This document shows positions 10,534 through 19,072 of a stretch of 33,435 nt of DNA, in pieces. The DNA comes from Prochlorococcus sp. AG-676-P15-1. Its GTDB lineage: Bacteria; Cyanobacteriota; Cyanobacteriia; PCC-6307; Cyanobiaceae. The position numbers and the translations under genes are program-made. The stretch covers positions 1 through 33,435 of the forward strand of contig QCUF01000008.1 in NCBI GenBank assembly GCA_003210825.1, written 5' to 3'. The notes beneath the pieces are model-generated. The model did not search any database. It saw only the letters and a list, made by a program, of their open reading frames with translations, and had not been told where the DNA came from. Each line of letters starts with the position of its first letter. Positions within the stretch are counted from its first letter, which is position 1.

Positions 10534-12300
10534 TTAATTTGAGAGGATCTTTTCTAAGATTAATTTTCTTCCTTTCATTTCATTTTGAACATTAATATCG
10601 ACTTTAATTATTACTGATCTTTGCATAGAAAGGCTCCATTCAAAAGCTTCTCTTAATTTATTAAAATCTAAAACACTTTTAATTGGAACTTGATAACCTT
10701 TCGCTAGGTTTTCCCAATTTATAGATTTAGGCATTATGAAAAGTTTATTTAATTCTTCTTCTTCTAAATAATTTTTATATAAATTATTAAATATATTTCC
10801 GCCATTATTATTGATTAATAAAATAGTTAAATTTAATTCAATTGCATTTTCAATAAGAAACCCGTTGATATCATGAATTAATGCTAAATCTCCAGTTACC
10901 AGCAGTAAAGGTTTAGTTATTCTTGCAATACCTAAAGCAAGTGATAAAGTACCATCTATGCCAGAAGCTCCTCTAAAGCTAAAACATTCCCTTGTTAAAG
11001 TCGCATTTTCAGAGAATGTGATCCAATCTCTAATAGGACTACTAGCTGAGAGCATAATAGGATAATTTTGTGGCCAAATTTTAGGTACAAAATTTGCAAG
11101 TTTATATTCTGTTATTTCATTATTTGATAATAATTGTTCGTGTAAAATTCCCTTTATTTTTACCCCTTCTTTGATCAAAACTTGAGCCAAATTAATTAAA
11201 GGTTTACTCTTTTTTTTAAAATCCGAATATGTTTCTAAAAGTTGGTTTACAAAATTGCTTATTCCAAATTCATACTCTAAAGATTTTTTTATAGGATCTA
11301 GTTTTCTTATATTATTTTCTTTTACAAGAATTTGTAACCCTTCAAAATTTAATAAAAAATCCTCTAAATCATTAGAAGATGAAAGAGGACCAAGCCTCAA
11401 GATCTGATCACATTGAATAATATTTTTATTTTTTTTAAGAATTAATTCCCAATTTTTAACTAAACCTCTCAATTCAGCTGAAACGCCAGAAACAGGATCA
11501 ACAAAAACTGGCCATCCTGTAATATCTTGGAATTTTTTTAAAGCACTATTAAAACAATCCAAGTCTCTAGTAGAGCCCTGATATGGGCCAACAAGAATAA
11601 TTCCAGGATTAGACAAATTTAACCTTTTGAAAAATTTTTTAGAAAATTGAATATTTTTATTATGATCATCATTTTTTAAGAATTGATAGATTTTATTTAA
11701 ATAAAATCTTTCAAAAACTTCTAAACTCTTTTCTTTATTGTTTATAGATATATCTAAAGGTTTTTCAAATGGAATATTTAAATGAATAGGTCCAGGCGAT
11801 TGGAGTATTTGTTTTTTTACAGTTTCCACTATTTTCAAAATATCCTCATCATTATTATCGTGAATTCCATTTAAGTTAGTACTCAAATAACTTCTACAAA
11901 CTGAATTCAAAAAGTCCTCTTGATTTACTGTTTGATTAGAACCACAATTTTTTAGCCTTGAAGGTCTATCAGCAGTTATAAATACAATTGATTTACATGA
12001 TTTATCTGCCTCAATGGCTGCAGGTAATAAATTACCAACTGCAGTTCCAGATGTTGTAACAACTATTGAAACATCGCCAGATGAAGTAGAAATTCCAAGT
12101 GAATGAAACCCAGCAGATCTCTCGTCTATGGAATTAAATACATTTAAAATCTTACGTTTATTTAACTCTCCTGCGGCAATTGCCAAAGGAGCTGATCTAC
12201 TACCTGGGCATAAAATTAAATTTTTAACCCCTATTTTTGTAAAAAGATATAAAAGTTGTAAACTTCTAAAAAAATTTTGGCATTCTATAGATGATGACAT
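10534..12300 (-). CDS. menD: 2-succinyl-5-enolpyruvyl-6-hydroxy-3-cyclohexene-1-carboxylate synthase
   Basis: [76 protein letters not shown] (ThDP motif). Confidence 0.97.
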   Translation of the reverse strand: MSSSIECQNFFRSLQLLYLFTKIGVKNLILCPGSRSAPLAIAAGELNKRKILNVFNSIDERSAGFHSLGISTSSGDVSIVVTTSGTAVGNLLPAAIEADKSCKSIVFITADRPSRLKNCGSNQTVNQEDFLNSVCRSYLSTNLNGIHDNNDEDILKIVETVKKQILQSPGPIHLNIPFEKPLDISINNKEKSLEVFERFYLNKIYQFLKNDDHNKNIQFSKKFFKRLNLSNPGIILVGPYQGSTRDLDCFNSALKKFQDITGWPVFVDPVSGVSAELRGLVKNWELILKKNKNIIQCDQILRLGPLSSSNDLEDFLLNFEGLQILVKENNIRKLDPIKKSLEYEFGISNFVNQLLETYSDFKKKSKPLINLAQVLIKEGVKIKGILHEQLLSNNEITEYKLANFVPKIWPQNYPIMLSASSPIRDWITFSENATLTRECFSFRGASGIDGTLSLALGIARITKPLLLVTGDLALIHDINGFLIENAIELNLTILLINNNGGNIFNNLYKNYLEEEELNKLFIMPKSINWENLAKGYQVPIKSVLDFNKLREAFEWSLSMQRSVIIKVDINVQNEMKGRKLILEKILSN

Positions 12301-12350
12301 AATTTATATAAATACTTTAGAAATTTTTCTTTCAAATAAATAATTAAACG

Positions 12351-12935
12351 ATGCAAAATCCAGAAGAAAAAAAAAGTTCAATACAAAAGGATTTTAAAAA
12401 TCTTTTTATTTGGATAATAATTGCTTTAATTATACGATGGCAAGTAATTGAACCAAGGTGGATTCCCTCAGGATCTATGCTCCCGACCCTTCAAATCCAA
12501 GACAAAATATTGGTTGAAAAATTAACTCCAAAAATTACTTCTAAATCAAACTTATCTAAATTAAAAAATAAAATAATTGTTTTTAATGTTCCGGAACAAT
12601 TAATTGAAGCTGGGTATGAATCAGATATTGCATTAATCAAAAGGGTAATTGGGGTCCCTGGGGATAAAGTAGAAATAAAAGGTGGTAATTTATATTTAAA
12701 TGATATTGCACAAAATAATTATATTTCTGATAGGAATATCAAGTATTCAACAGGTCCATATGTTGTTCCTGAGAAATCATTATGGGTAATGGGAGATAAC
12801 AGAAACAATAGTATGGATTCACATATATGGGGATTTCTTCCTTATGAAAAAGTAATAGGAAAAGCTATTTTTAGATATTGGCCATTAAATAAAATTGGTC
12901 CTATTCGGTTCCCTGGTCTTAATAATGTAGGTTAA
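12351..12935 (+). CDS. lepB: Signal peptidase I
   Basis: N-terminal transmembrane segment; RWIPSGSMLPTLQIQDKILVEK (catalytic Ser), LIKRVIGVPGDKVEIKGG (catalytic Lys), VMGDNRNNSMDSHIWGFLP. Confidence 0.96.
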   Translation: MQNPEEKKSSIQKDFKNLFIWIIIALIIRWQVIEPRWIPSGSMLPTLQIQDKILVEKLTPKITSKSNLSKLKNKIIVFNVPEQLIEAGYESDIALIKRVIGVPGDKVEIKGGNLYLNDIAQNNYISDRNIKYSTGPYVVPEKSLWVMGDNRNNSMDSHIWGFLPYEKVIGKAIFRYWPLNKIGPIRFPGLNNVG

Positions 12936-12980
12936 GGGGTTCATGGTGTTGTAGGGTTTTTATAAGTTGAAGATGCATAA

Positions 12981-13319
12981 ATGTTCAATCCTGAATTTCT
13001 GGCTACTGAAAATAATGATCCAAATGATGAGAATGATTTAATTCAATATCTACAAAAACAGTCTCCAGAAGTTTTGCAGAGAGTAGCCAAATCTGCTAGT
13101 GAAGATATTCAAGAAATCATAAGGCACAATGTTCAGGGTCTTCTAGGAATGTTGCCATCTGATCAATTTGATGTAAAAATAACATCTTCAAAAGACAATA
13201 TCGCTAATTTACTTTCTTCTGCAATGATGACAGGATATTTCTTAAGACAAATGGAGCAAAGGAAAGAGCTTGAACAGACACTAAAAAGTGATGAAGATAT
13301 GTCAATTGAAGAAGAATAA
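12981..13319 (+). CDS. DUF760-like conserved cyanobacterial/plastid protein
   Basis: LIQYLQKQSPEVLQRVAKSASEDIQEIIRHNVQGLLGMLPSDQFDVKITSSKDNIANLLSSAMMTGYFLRQMEQRKELE matches my recollection of DUF760 proteins. Confidence 0.75.
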   Translation: MFNPEFLATENNDPNDENDLIQYLQKQSPEVLQRVAKSASEDIQEIIRHNVQGLLGMLPSDQFDVKITSSKDNIANLLSSAMMTGYFLRQMEQRKELEQTLKSDEDMSIEEE

Positions 13320-13323
13320 ATCT

Positions 13324-14490
13324 CTAAATATTTACTTTTTTTGGAATTATCCCTAATTCAAATAACTTTTTATAGAAATTAATAAGGAATTTATTATCAT
13401 CTGGTAATTTATTCCATTTATCTGAATTAATTTCATCTATCAAATTCTGACAATTTTCTTCTTTAAAATCAATAGGTGCAGAATAATGAGCTGATATCAA
13501 ATATTCCATCTTTTCATAAGTTTTAATTTTTTCTAGCCATCCAAGAAGTACTTGTTTTGATCTAGGAAATATTAAATTTTGCAAAACAGGAGCAATCTGA
13601 ATTTTAGGAATATTTTCGCCCATTATTTCAACTAAAGATGATTCCCAATCTTCATCCCATAAAAAAGGATAAATCCCAAAATGTGATTTCTTATTTCGAA
13701 GACCCTCTTTAAAAGAGTATTTAATAATCTGTTTTAGAGAGGGAATATGTAATTTTCCAGGTTTTAAAAAAGATGAAAACAATACAATTCTTGCCCAACC
13801 TTTTTTTCTAGATTCAACATTATCAAGAATAGGTTCATCGCCTCGATCTCTCGAATGAAATAATAAAGGGGTAGGGTCGAAATCAAATATTTCTGGAGGC
13901 GTTGATTCGATGCCAACGATAGCGTCAGTCACATGAAGTGTCCTTGTTGAAAGATGAAAACAACACACCTCTTGGTATGTGCCAAGTCCTAAATTCAAAG
14001 GCCCTAGTGAAGACCATTTAAAATATTCTTCATATGGAGTTCCATCTTTAAAAAGTATCTTTGTCCTTTTCGATGGGATCCCAAGGAAATCTAAAGGAAG
14101 ATTAATAGGAAAACTCCATTGGCCAGGACATAACCAAATCTCAGCATCCTTGAAAACTCTTACTAATGCTGGTAATCCAATTTTATGTTCTAATCCAGAA
14201 GCACTAGGGAGCACAATTTTTTTTACTTTTCCATGAATGGAAATTAATTTATCTAATTCATTTACAAGTTCCTTAGTAGGAGGTAAAGGGTTAATTAGCA
14301 TTAGTCCATTATCAACTTTAATTATTGTCATTCTGATTGGCACTGCAACATAATATAAGCCCTGAATCTGTTCCAAGGACCATATTTCATTTGGAATTAT
14401 TTCTCTAAGAATAGTTTTCTTTTTTCCATATGGATATAGGGGAAATAAAGGCCACCAATTCCAACTTTTGTTATTTAAGTAAGTGTCCAT
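13324..14490 (-). CDS. DUF4336-like protein, possibly divergent metallo-beta-lactamase fold
   Basis: YVAVPIRMTIIKVDNGLMLINPLPPTKELVNELDKLISIHGKVKKIVLPSASGLEHKIGLPALVRVFKDAEIWLCPGQWSFPINLP; family recognised by pattern, not search. Confidence 0.7.
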   Translation of the reverse strand: MDTYLNNKSWNWWPLFPLYPYGKKKTILREIIPNEIWSLEQIQGLYYVAVPIRMTIIKVDNGLMLINPLPPTKELVNELDKLISIHGKVKKIVLPSASGLEHKIGLPALVRVFKDAEIWLCPGQWSFPINLPLDFLGIPSKRTKILFKDGTPYEEYFKWSSLGPLNLGLGTYQEVCCFHLSTRTLHVTDAIVGIESTPPEIFDFDPTPLLFHSRDRGDEPILDNVESRKKGWARIVLFSSFLKPGKLHIPSLKQIIKYSFKEGLRNKKSHFGIYPFLWDEDWESSLVEIMGENIPKIQIAPVLQNLIFPRSKQVLLGWLEKIKTYEKMEYLISAHYSAPIDFKEENCQNLIDEINSDKWNKLPDDNKFLINFYKKLFELGIIPKKVNI

Positions 14491-14495
14491 TTTTA

Positions 14496-15368
14496 CTAAT
14501 AATCAGAAAATAATTTTTTAAATTTAAATATCCCGTATCTTGGAGCAAATAAAAACGCGAATAAAAATATAAACGTTTGAACTAATACAATTGAGCCGCC
14601 AGTTTCAAGATCAAACCAAAAGCTAAAATAGATACCAAATACACTTGAAATGATGGCACTAATTACTGAAATGATGGTCATATTATCAAACTTATCTGTT
14701 AATAAATATGCTGTCGCACCAGGTGTAATCAGCATTGCGACAACCAGAACTATTCCAACAGACTGTAATCCAACCACAGCTGATAAAGACAAACATGTAA
14801 GTAATAAATAATGAAGAAATAAGACATTAATTCCTAATGTTTTTGCATGTCTTGGATCAAAACAATAAAGTATTAAGTCTTTCCTAAAAACTGACAATAG
14901 TATTACCACCAATAGAGAAATAAATACAGTCTGTTTTACATCCGAGAGAGAAATCCCAAGAGGGCTACCAAAAAGAATTGAGTGAAGATCAATATTACTT
15001 TTAATCTTTGAAACTAAAACTATTCCAAGAGCAAAAAAACCTGTAAAAACCAAGCCAATTACAGTATCTTCTTTAACTCTAGATTTTTGTTTAACAAAGC
15101 CTATTAAAGCTACAGAACCCACTCCAAAAATAAATGCCCCAAGTGAGAAAGGAAGTCCCAAAGCATAAGCTACAACAACACCAGGCATTACAGAGTGAGA
15201 TACCGCATCTCCCATTAAAGCCCAACCCTTAAGTGTTAGATAACTAGATAAAAATCCACAAACAGCTGCTACTAATGAGCTCATTAATAGAGCTTTTCTC
15301 ATAAATTCATGAGATAAAGGATCTGCTACAAAAGAAGTTATATTTATAGATAAAAAGCATAGATCCAT
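14496..15368 (-). CDS. Mn/Zn-type ABC transporter permease (ABC-3 family)
   Basis: Multiple hydrophobic segments; MRKALLMSSLVAAVCGFLSSYLTLKGWALMGDAVSHSVMPGVVVAYALG typical of metal ABC-3 permeases. Confidence 0.93.
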   Translation of the reverse strand: MDLCFLSINITSFVADPLSHEFMRKALLMSSLVAAVCGFLSSYLTLKGWALMGDAVSHSVMPGVVVAYALGLPFSLGAFIFGVGSVALIGFVKQKSRVKEDTVIGLVFTGFFALGIVLVSKIKSNIDLHSILFGSPLGISLSDVKQTVFISLLVVILLSVFRKDLILYCFDPRHAKTLGINVLFLHYLLLTCLSLSAVVGLQSVGIVLVVAMLITPGATAYLLTDKFDNMTIISVISAIISSVFGIYFSFWFDLETGGSIVLVQTFIFLFAFLFAPRYGIFKFKKLFSDY

Positions 15369-15379
15369 ACAACTATTTT

Positions 15380-16144
15380 TTAAGATTCAGGTCCAAACAA
15401 GACATCCGGTGACATTCCTCCAAAAGTACTTGTAATATTTTCTGGAGTAAATACTTCTGAAGTCTCTCCATAAGCAACAACTGTTTTATTAATTAAAAGA
15501 ACTAAATCGCAAAATTCACGAACATGGATCATATCGTGAGTCGATAGCAAAATTGTTTTCCCCTCATTTTTAAATTGAATAAATAATTCTGAGATAAGTT
15601 TCTCAGTTCTAATATCAACTCCCGCAAAGGGTTCATCAAGTAATAGAATTGATGCCCGTTGTGCAATAGCTCTTGCTAAAAAAGTTCTTTTCCTCTGCCC
15701 CCCCGATAAGTTGCCAATTGGGGTAGATGAAAGTTCCATAAGATCAACCCTTTGAATAGCATCCTTAACGGCCTGAATATCTGATTCTCTTGGAGATCTT
15801 AGGATATTCATTGACCCATACCGACCCATCATTACAACATCCCATACACTTACTGGAAATTGACTATCAATACCTTCACTTTGAGGAACATATGCAATTG
15901 CCTGATCTTGTTGAGCAATTCTTAAAGACTCACCATTTATTCTTATTTTGCCTTTTGAGATATTTACAAACCCAGTTAAGGCATTAAAGAAAGTTGTTTT
16001 CCCAGCACCATTCATTCCGACTAATCCACAAATTTGGCCGGCCTTTAATCTTAGATTTGCATCATATAAAGCAACTTTACCGTGATAATCAACACAGATA
16101 TTTTCTGCCTCAATTCTATAACTTTTATAATTAAGTTCATCCAT
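15380..16144 (-). CDS. Mn/Zn-type ABC transporter ATP-binding protein
   Basis: Walker A GMNGAGKTTFFNAL, signature NLSGGQRKRTFLARAIAQ, Walker B ILLLDEPFAGVD, H-loop LLSTHDM. Confidence 0.96.
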   Translation of the reverse strand: MDELNYKSYRIEAENICVDYHGKVALYDANLRLKAGQICGLVGMNGAGKTTFFNALTGFVNISKGKIRINGESLRIAQQDQAIAYVPQSEGIDSQFPVSVWDVVMMGRYGSMNILRSPRESDIQAVKDAIQRVDLMELSSTPIGNLSGGQRKRTFLARAIAQRASILLLDEPFAGVDIRTEKLISELFIQFKNEGKTILLSTHDMIHVREFCDLVLLINKTVVAYGETSEVFTPENITSTFGGMSPDVLFGPES

Positions 16145-16148
16145 ATTT

Positions 16149-17051
16149 TTAATTGAGGCCTTCTTTAATGAGAGTCAAATTATGTTGAAGCATTTTTAAA
16201 TAGGTATTAGCCCTCCCATTATCTTGAGAAAGCGAATCAACAAAAAGATGTCCCCCAAAATTTGCTCCTGTTTCACTGGCAACAATCATTTGTGATTCAT
16301 TACTTACAGTGCTCTCACAAAATACCGATGGGATATTTTTATTTTTTACTAAAGCAATTGTTCTTACCATTCTTTTAGGTGTGATTTGACTTTCAGCATT
16401 AACTGGCCATAAATACGCTTCTTTTAATCCGTAATCATTTGTGAGATAAGAGAATGCTCCTTCACAAGTTACTAGATACCTATTATTTTTCTCAAGATTA
16501 TTAATAAAAAGTGAAAAATCTTTATCTATTTTAGCGATTTTATTCTTGTAAATTTGTCCGTTATTTTTAAATGATTCTGCTTCGGATGGTTTTAATTCTG
16601 ATAAAGAATCAACGATAATATCTACATAAATCATTCCCCTTTTAGGAGAAATCCACGCATGAGGATTAGGTTTACCTTTATATAAATCTTCACTTATAAA
16701 AATCGGTTCTAATCTATTTGAAATAGTTACTCTCTTAATTTGTAAGTTTGAAACAAATTTTTCAGCCCATAATTCAAATCCAAATCCATTATCAATAAAA
16801 ACAAGGGCTTTAGAGGCTTTTATAAGATCACTTGGAGTTGGCTGATAACCATGAACTTCCATTCCTGGTTTAGTAATTGATTTAACAACAAATTTATCTT
16901 TAGCAACATTTTCAATAATATCTGCTAGGACTGTAAAACTTGCCAAAATTACTTCTTTGTTAGTTTCTTTTTCAAATGAAGTCCTTTTGCAAGAGTTTGA
17001 ACTAAGACATATTAAAAAAGAAAATACAAAGAGCAAGAACTTTTTTTTCAT
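16149..17051 (-). CDS. Metal ABC transporter substrate-binding protein (cluster A-I; Mn-type likely)
   Basis: Hydrophobic N-terminus ending in a Cys (CLSSNSC, atypical lipobox); EVHGYQPTPSDLIKASKA, KPNPHAWISPKRG, TCEGAFSYLTNDYGLKEAYLWPVNAESQITPKRM, VFCESTVS; no His-rich loop. Confidence 0.9.
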   Translation of the reverse strand: MKKKFLLFVFSFLICLSSNSCKRTSFEKETNKEVILASFTVLADIIENVAKDKFVVKSITKPGMEVHGYQPTPSDLIKASKALVFIDNGFGFELWAEKFVSNLQIKRVTISNRLEPIFISEDLYKGKPNPHAWISPKRGMIYVDIIVDSLSELKPSEAESFKNNGQIYKNKIAKIDKDFSLFINNLEKNNRYLVTCEGAFSYLTNDYGLKEAYLWPVNAESQITPKRMVRTIALVKNKNIPSVFCESTVSNESQMIVASETGANFGGHLFVDSLSQDNGRANTYLKMLQHNLTLIKEGLN

Positions 17052-17079
17052 TTTTTCTAAAAGAAGTAAAGGTTTTTAA

Positions 17080-18408
17080 TTAATGACTAAATTGAATCAA
17101 TGGATTTTTTAACTCTGTAATCAACGATTTCCAATTTATTTTTTCATTTTCAAATGCTCTTTCAACAATCTTTTCGGAGTTTTCTTTTATAAATTCCAAA
17201 TCAGGTTCTGATACTCCTTTTGTTATCGCCATGAAATCTGCCAAAGAACTTGATACTACTCTTGTTAAATATGCTGCACTTATTGCTTGGAATGCCCCAG
17301 TTACGAACCAATTTGGGCCATGCAGTTTTGATAAGCCTATTAAAGTCTGACCACTCCATTCAATTACTCCCTGTGCAATTGCAATCTTTATTATTTGTTT
17401 GGATACTTTATCCAATATTTCTGGAGACCAATTACATCCCCATATAGACTTAATTTCTTTAATCATTAAGGAATTTAAAACAGTCATTGATAAAACATCT
17501 ATTGATGGAATCGGAGACAAGAAAACAGAAGTCGCAACGATAATTTGATTTCTCCTCTGTAAATCCTTCAATTGCATTCTTCTTATTCCTTCAATCTCAG
17601 ATTGCCAATTCGTATGCAATCTCTTCAAAAGTCTTTTTTTAGTATTTTCAATATTATTATTTGAACTTATAAAAAACTTGCGCAAAGAAAAAGGTATATT
17701 TGCCAAGTTATTTTTAGTTTTGTCGAATCTAATTATTCTATTTACATATTCTCCTGAAATCTGAGCCTTTAGTTCCTCAATTTTGTTATTGAAATCTAAT
17801 CCTTTTGTATATGAAACAATTAACCAAATAGGCATACTTTTAGGCAGTTTTTTTAACCATAAAAAATCATTCGCGGATAGAGGTAATTGTAAAAAATACA
17901 AAATAGCATCGCTATTTAAAACTACTTCAGGAACAATTTCAGAGGAATTATATTTAGGAAGTTTTTCAATAAAATTCAATTTAAACTTATCTTCTTTGAA
18001 GTAATTCTTGAATAATGATGTATTCGAATCAAAAGTCTTCTGCCCAATACAATAAATCTTTTCTTTTTTTTCTCTATTTAGTATTAATTCAAGAGCTTTT
18101 TTCCTTTTAAAATTTTGTTTTTCCAAATTATTATGCAATTCAATTTCCTCAAAGAAATCTAAATCCTCATTACAAAGTTTTACCCAACCATCTAAGTCCT
18201 TTGGCTCATTAAATTTTGGCTTTTCACTCTTTAAGTAAAAATATCCCCCAAAACATAAAATAAAAAATCCTATTGACCCACCTGCAAAATTTATAATATC
18301 ACTTAAAAACCATTCTCCAAATCCTAAAAAAAGTAGGATTATAAATATATTTTTCTTCGGGAACTTTATTAAATTCTTTAAAAAGTTTTCTTTACTAATA
18401 TCAAACAC
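17080..18408 (-). CDS. DUF697-containing membrane protein with a GTPase-like, apparently degenerate region
   Basis: Two N-terminal hydrophobic segments; C-terminal VATSVFLSPIPSIDVLSMTVLNSLMIKEIKSIWG...GAFQAISAAYLTRVVSSSLADFM resembles DUF697 (YcjF-like). Confidence 0.72.
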   Translation of the reverse strand: MFDISKENFLKNLIKFPKKNIFIILLFLGFGEWFLSDIINFAGGSIGFFILCFGGYFYLKSEKPKFNEPKDLDGWVKLCNEDLDFFEEIELHNNLEKQNFKRKKALELILNREKKEKIYCIGQKTFDSNTSLFKNYFKEDKFKLNFIEKLPKYNSSEIVPEVVLNSDAILYFLQLPLSANDFLWLKKLPKSMPIWLIVSYTKGLDFNNKIEELKAQISGEYVNRIIRFDKTKNNLANIPFSLRKFFISSNNNIENTKKRLLKRLHTNWQSEIEGIRRMQLKDLQRRNQIIVATSVFLSPIPSIDVLSMTVLNSLMIKEIKSIWGCNWSPEILDKVSKQIIKIAIAQGVIEWSGQTLIGLSKLHGPNWFVTGAFQAISAAYLTRVVSSSLADFMAITKGVSEPDLEFIKENSEKIVERAFENEKINWKSLITELKNPLIQFSH

Positions 18409-18579
18409 AATAATTTAATACCCTTCTTCTTCTACTTTAATGCAAGTTGTGAATGAAAAAAAGCAAAATTACACAACTCTTCAATTAAGGATAAGAATTT
18501 TATAGTTCAATTTAAGACTTCTTGCCTAACTGGGTGTTAAGTTAATAGACTATTTAAATTAAAAAAAAGAATCCCTAAG

Positions 18580-19065
18580 ATGTCAAATTCCAATTACGAC
18601 AATAATTATGGTCAAGAGAACTACAGGAGCCGAGGTAATAATGATAGATCTAACTTTAGGAACAGATCTGGAGGGAATAGAGATGGGGGAGGATTTCGAA
18701 TAAGATTAAGTGATAATGAAATGAAAGCTGTTAGATCAATTCAGGAGGCTTTTCAACTTAAATCTACAGTCGCAGTTTTAGGATTCTCAGTTAGAACACT
18801 TAGCGAAATGATTGGAGATAAAGATCTGATGGAATCGGTAACAAAATTTGCAAAAAATAACAAGAACACATCTTCACCGAGTAAGTCAGAAGTTTCTGAA
18901 AACAAAAGTAAAAACTTAAAACCTGATCCTTTTGCAAGGCCAGTTAAAAATACTCCTAGAGAAGAGATTAAACAAAACAAAGAAGAAATCAAAGAAGAAA
19001 TCAAAGAAGAAATCAAAGAAGAAATCAAAGAAGAGATCAAAGAAGAAATTAAAGAACAAGAATAA
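18580..19065 (+). CDS. Hypothetical protein: Arg/Gly/Asn-rich N-terminus, small conserved-looking core, KEEI-repeat C-terminal tail
   Basis: ORF of 161 aa, MSNSNYDNNYGQENYRSRGNNDRSNFRNRSGGNRDGGGFRIRLSDNEMKAVRSIQEAFQLKSTVAVLGFSVRTLSEMIGDKDLMESV...(KEEI)6KEQE; stop 7 bp before the trpS start. Confidence 0.8.
   Translation: MSNSNYDNNYGQENYRSRGNNDRSNFRNRSGGNRDGGGFRIRLSDNEMKAVRSIQEAFQLKSTVAVLGFSVRTLSEMIGDKDLMESVTKFAKNNKNTSSPSKSEVSENKSKNLKPDPFARPVKNTPREEIKQNKEEIKEEIKEEIKEEIKEEIKEEIKEQE
18979..19050 (+). repeat. Tandem repeat, six units of 12 bp (consensus aaagaagaaatc = KEEI)
   Basis: Units 1-4 (18979-19026) are identical; unit 5 is aaagaagagatc, unit 6 is aaagaagaaatt; a partial unit follows (aaagaacaagaa). 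Confidence 0.97.
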
Positions 19066-19072
19066 GAAGGGG

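Noticed and set aside
18979-19065. CRISPR-like or other spaced repeat array
   Set aside because: Units are 12 bp, directly adjacent with no spacers, and encode an in-frame protein tail.
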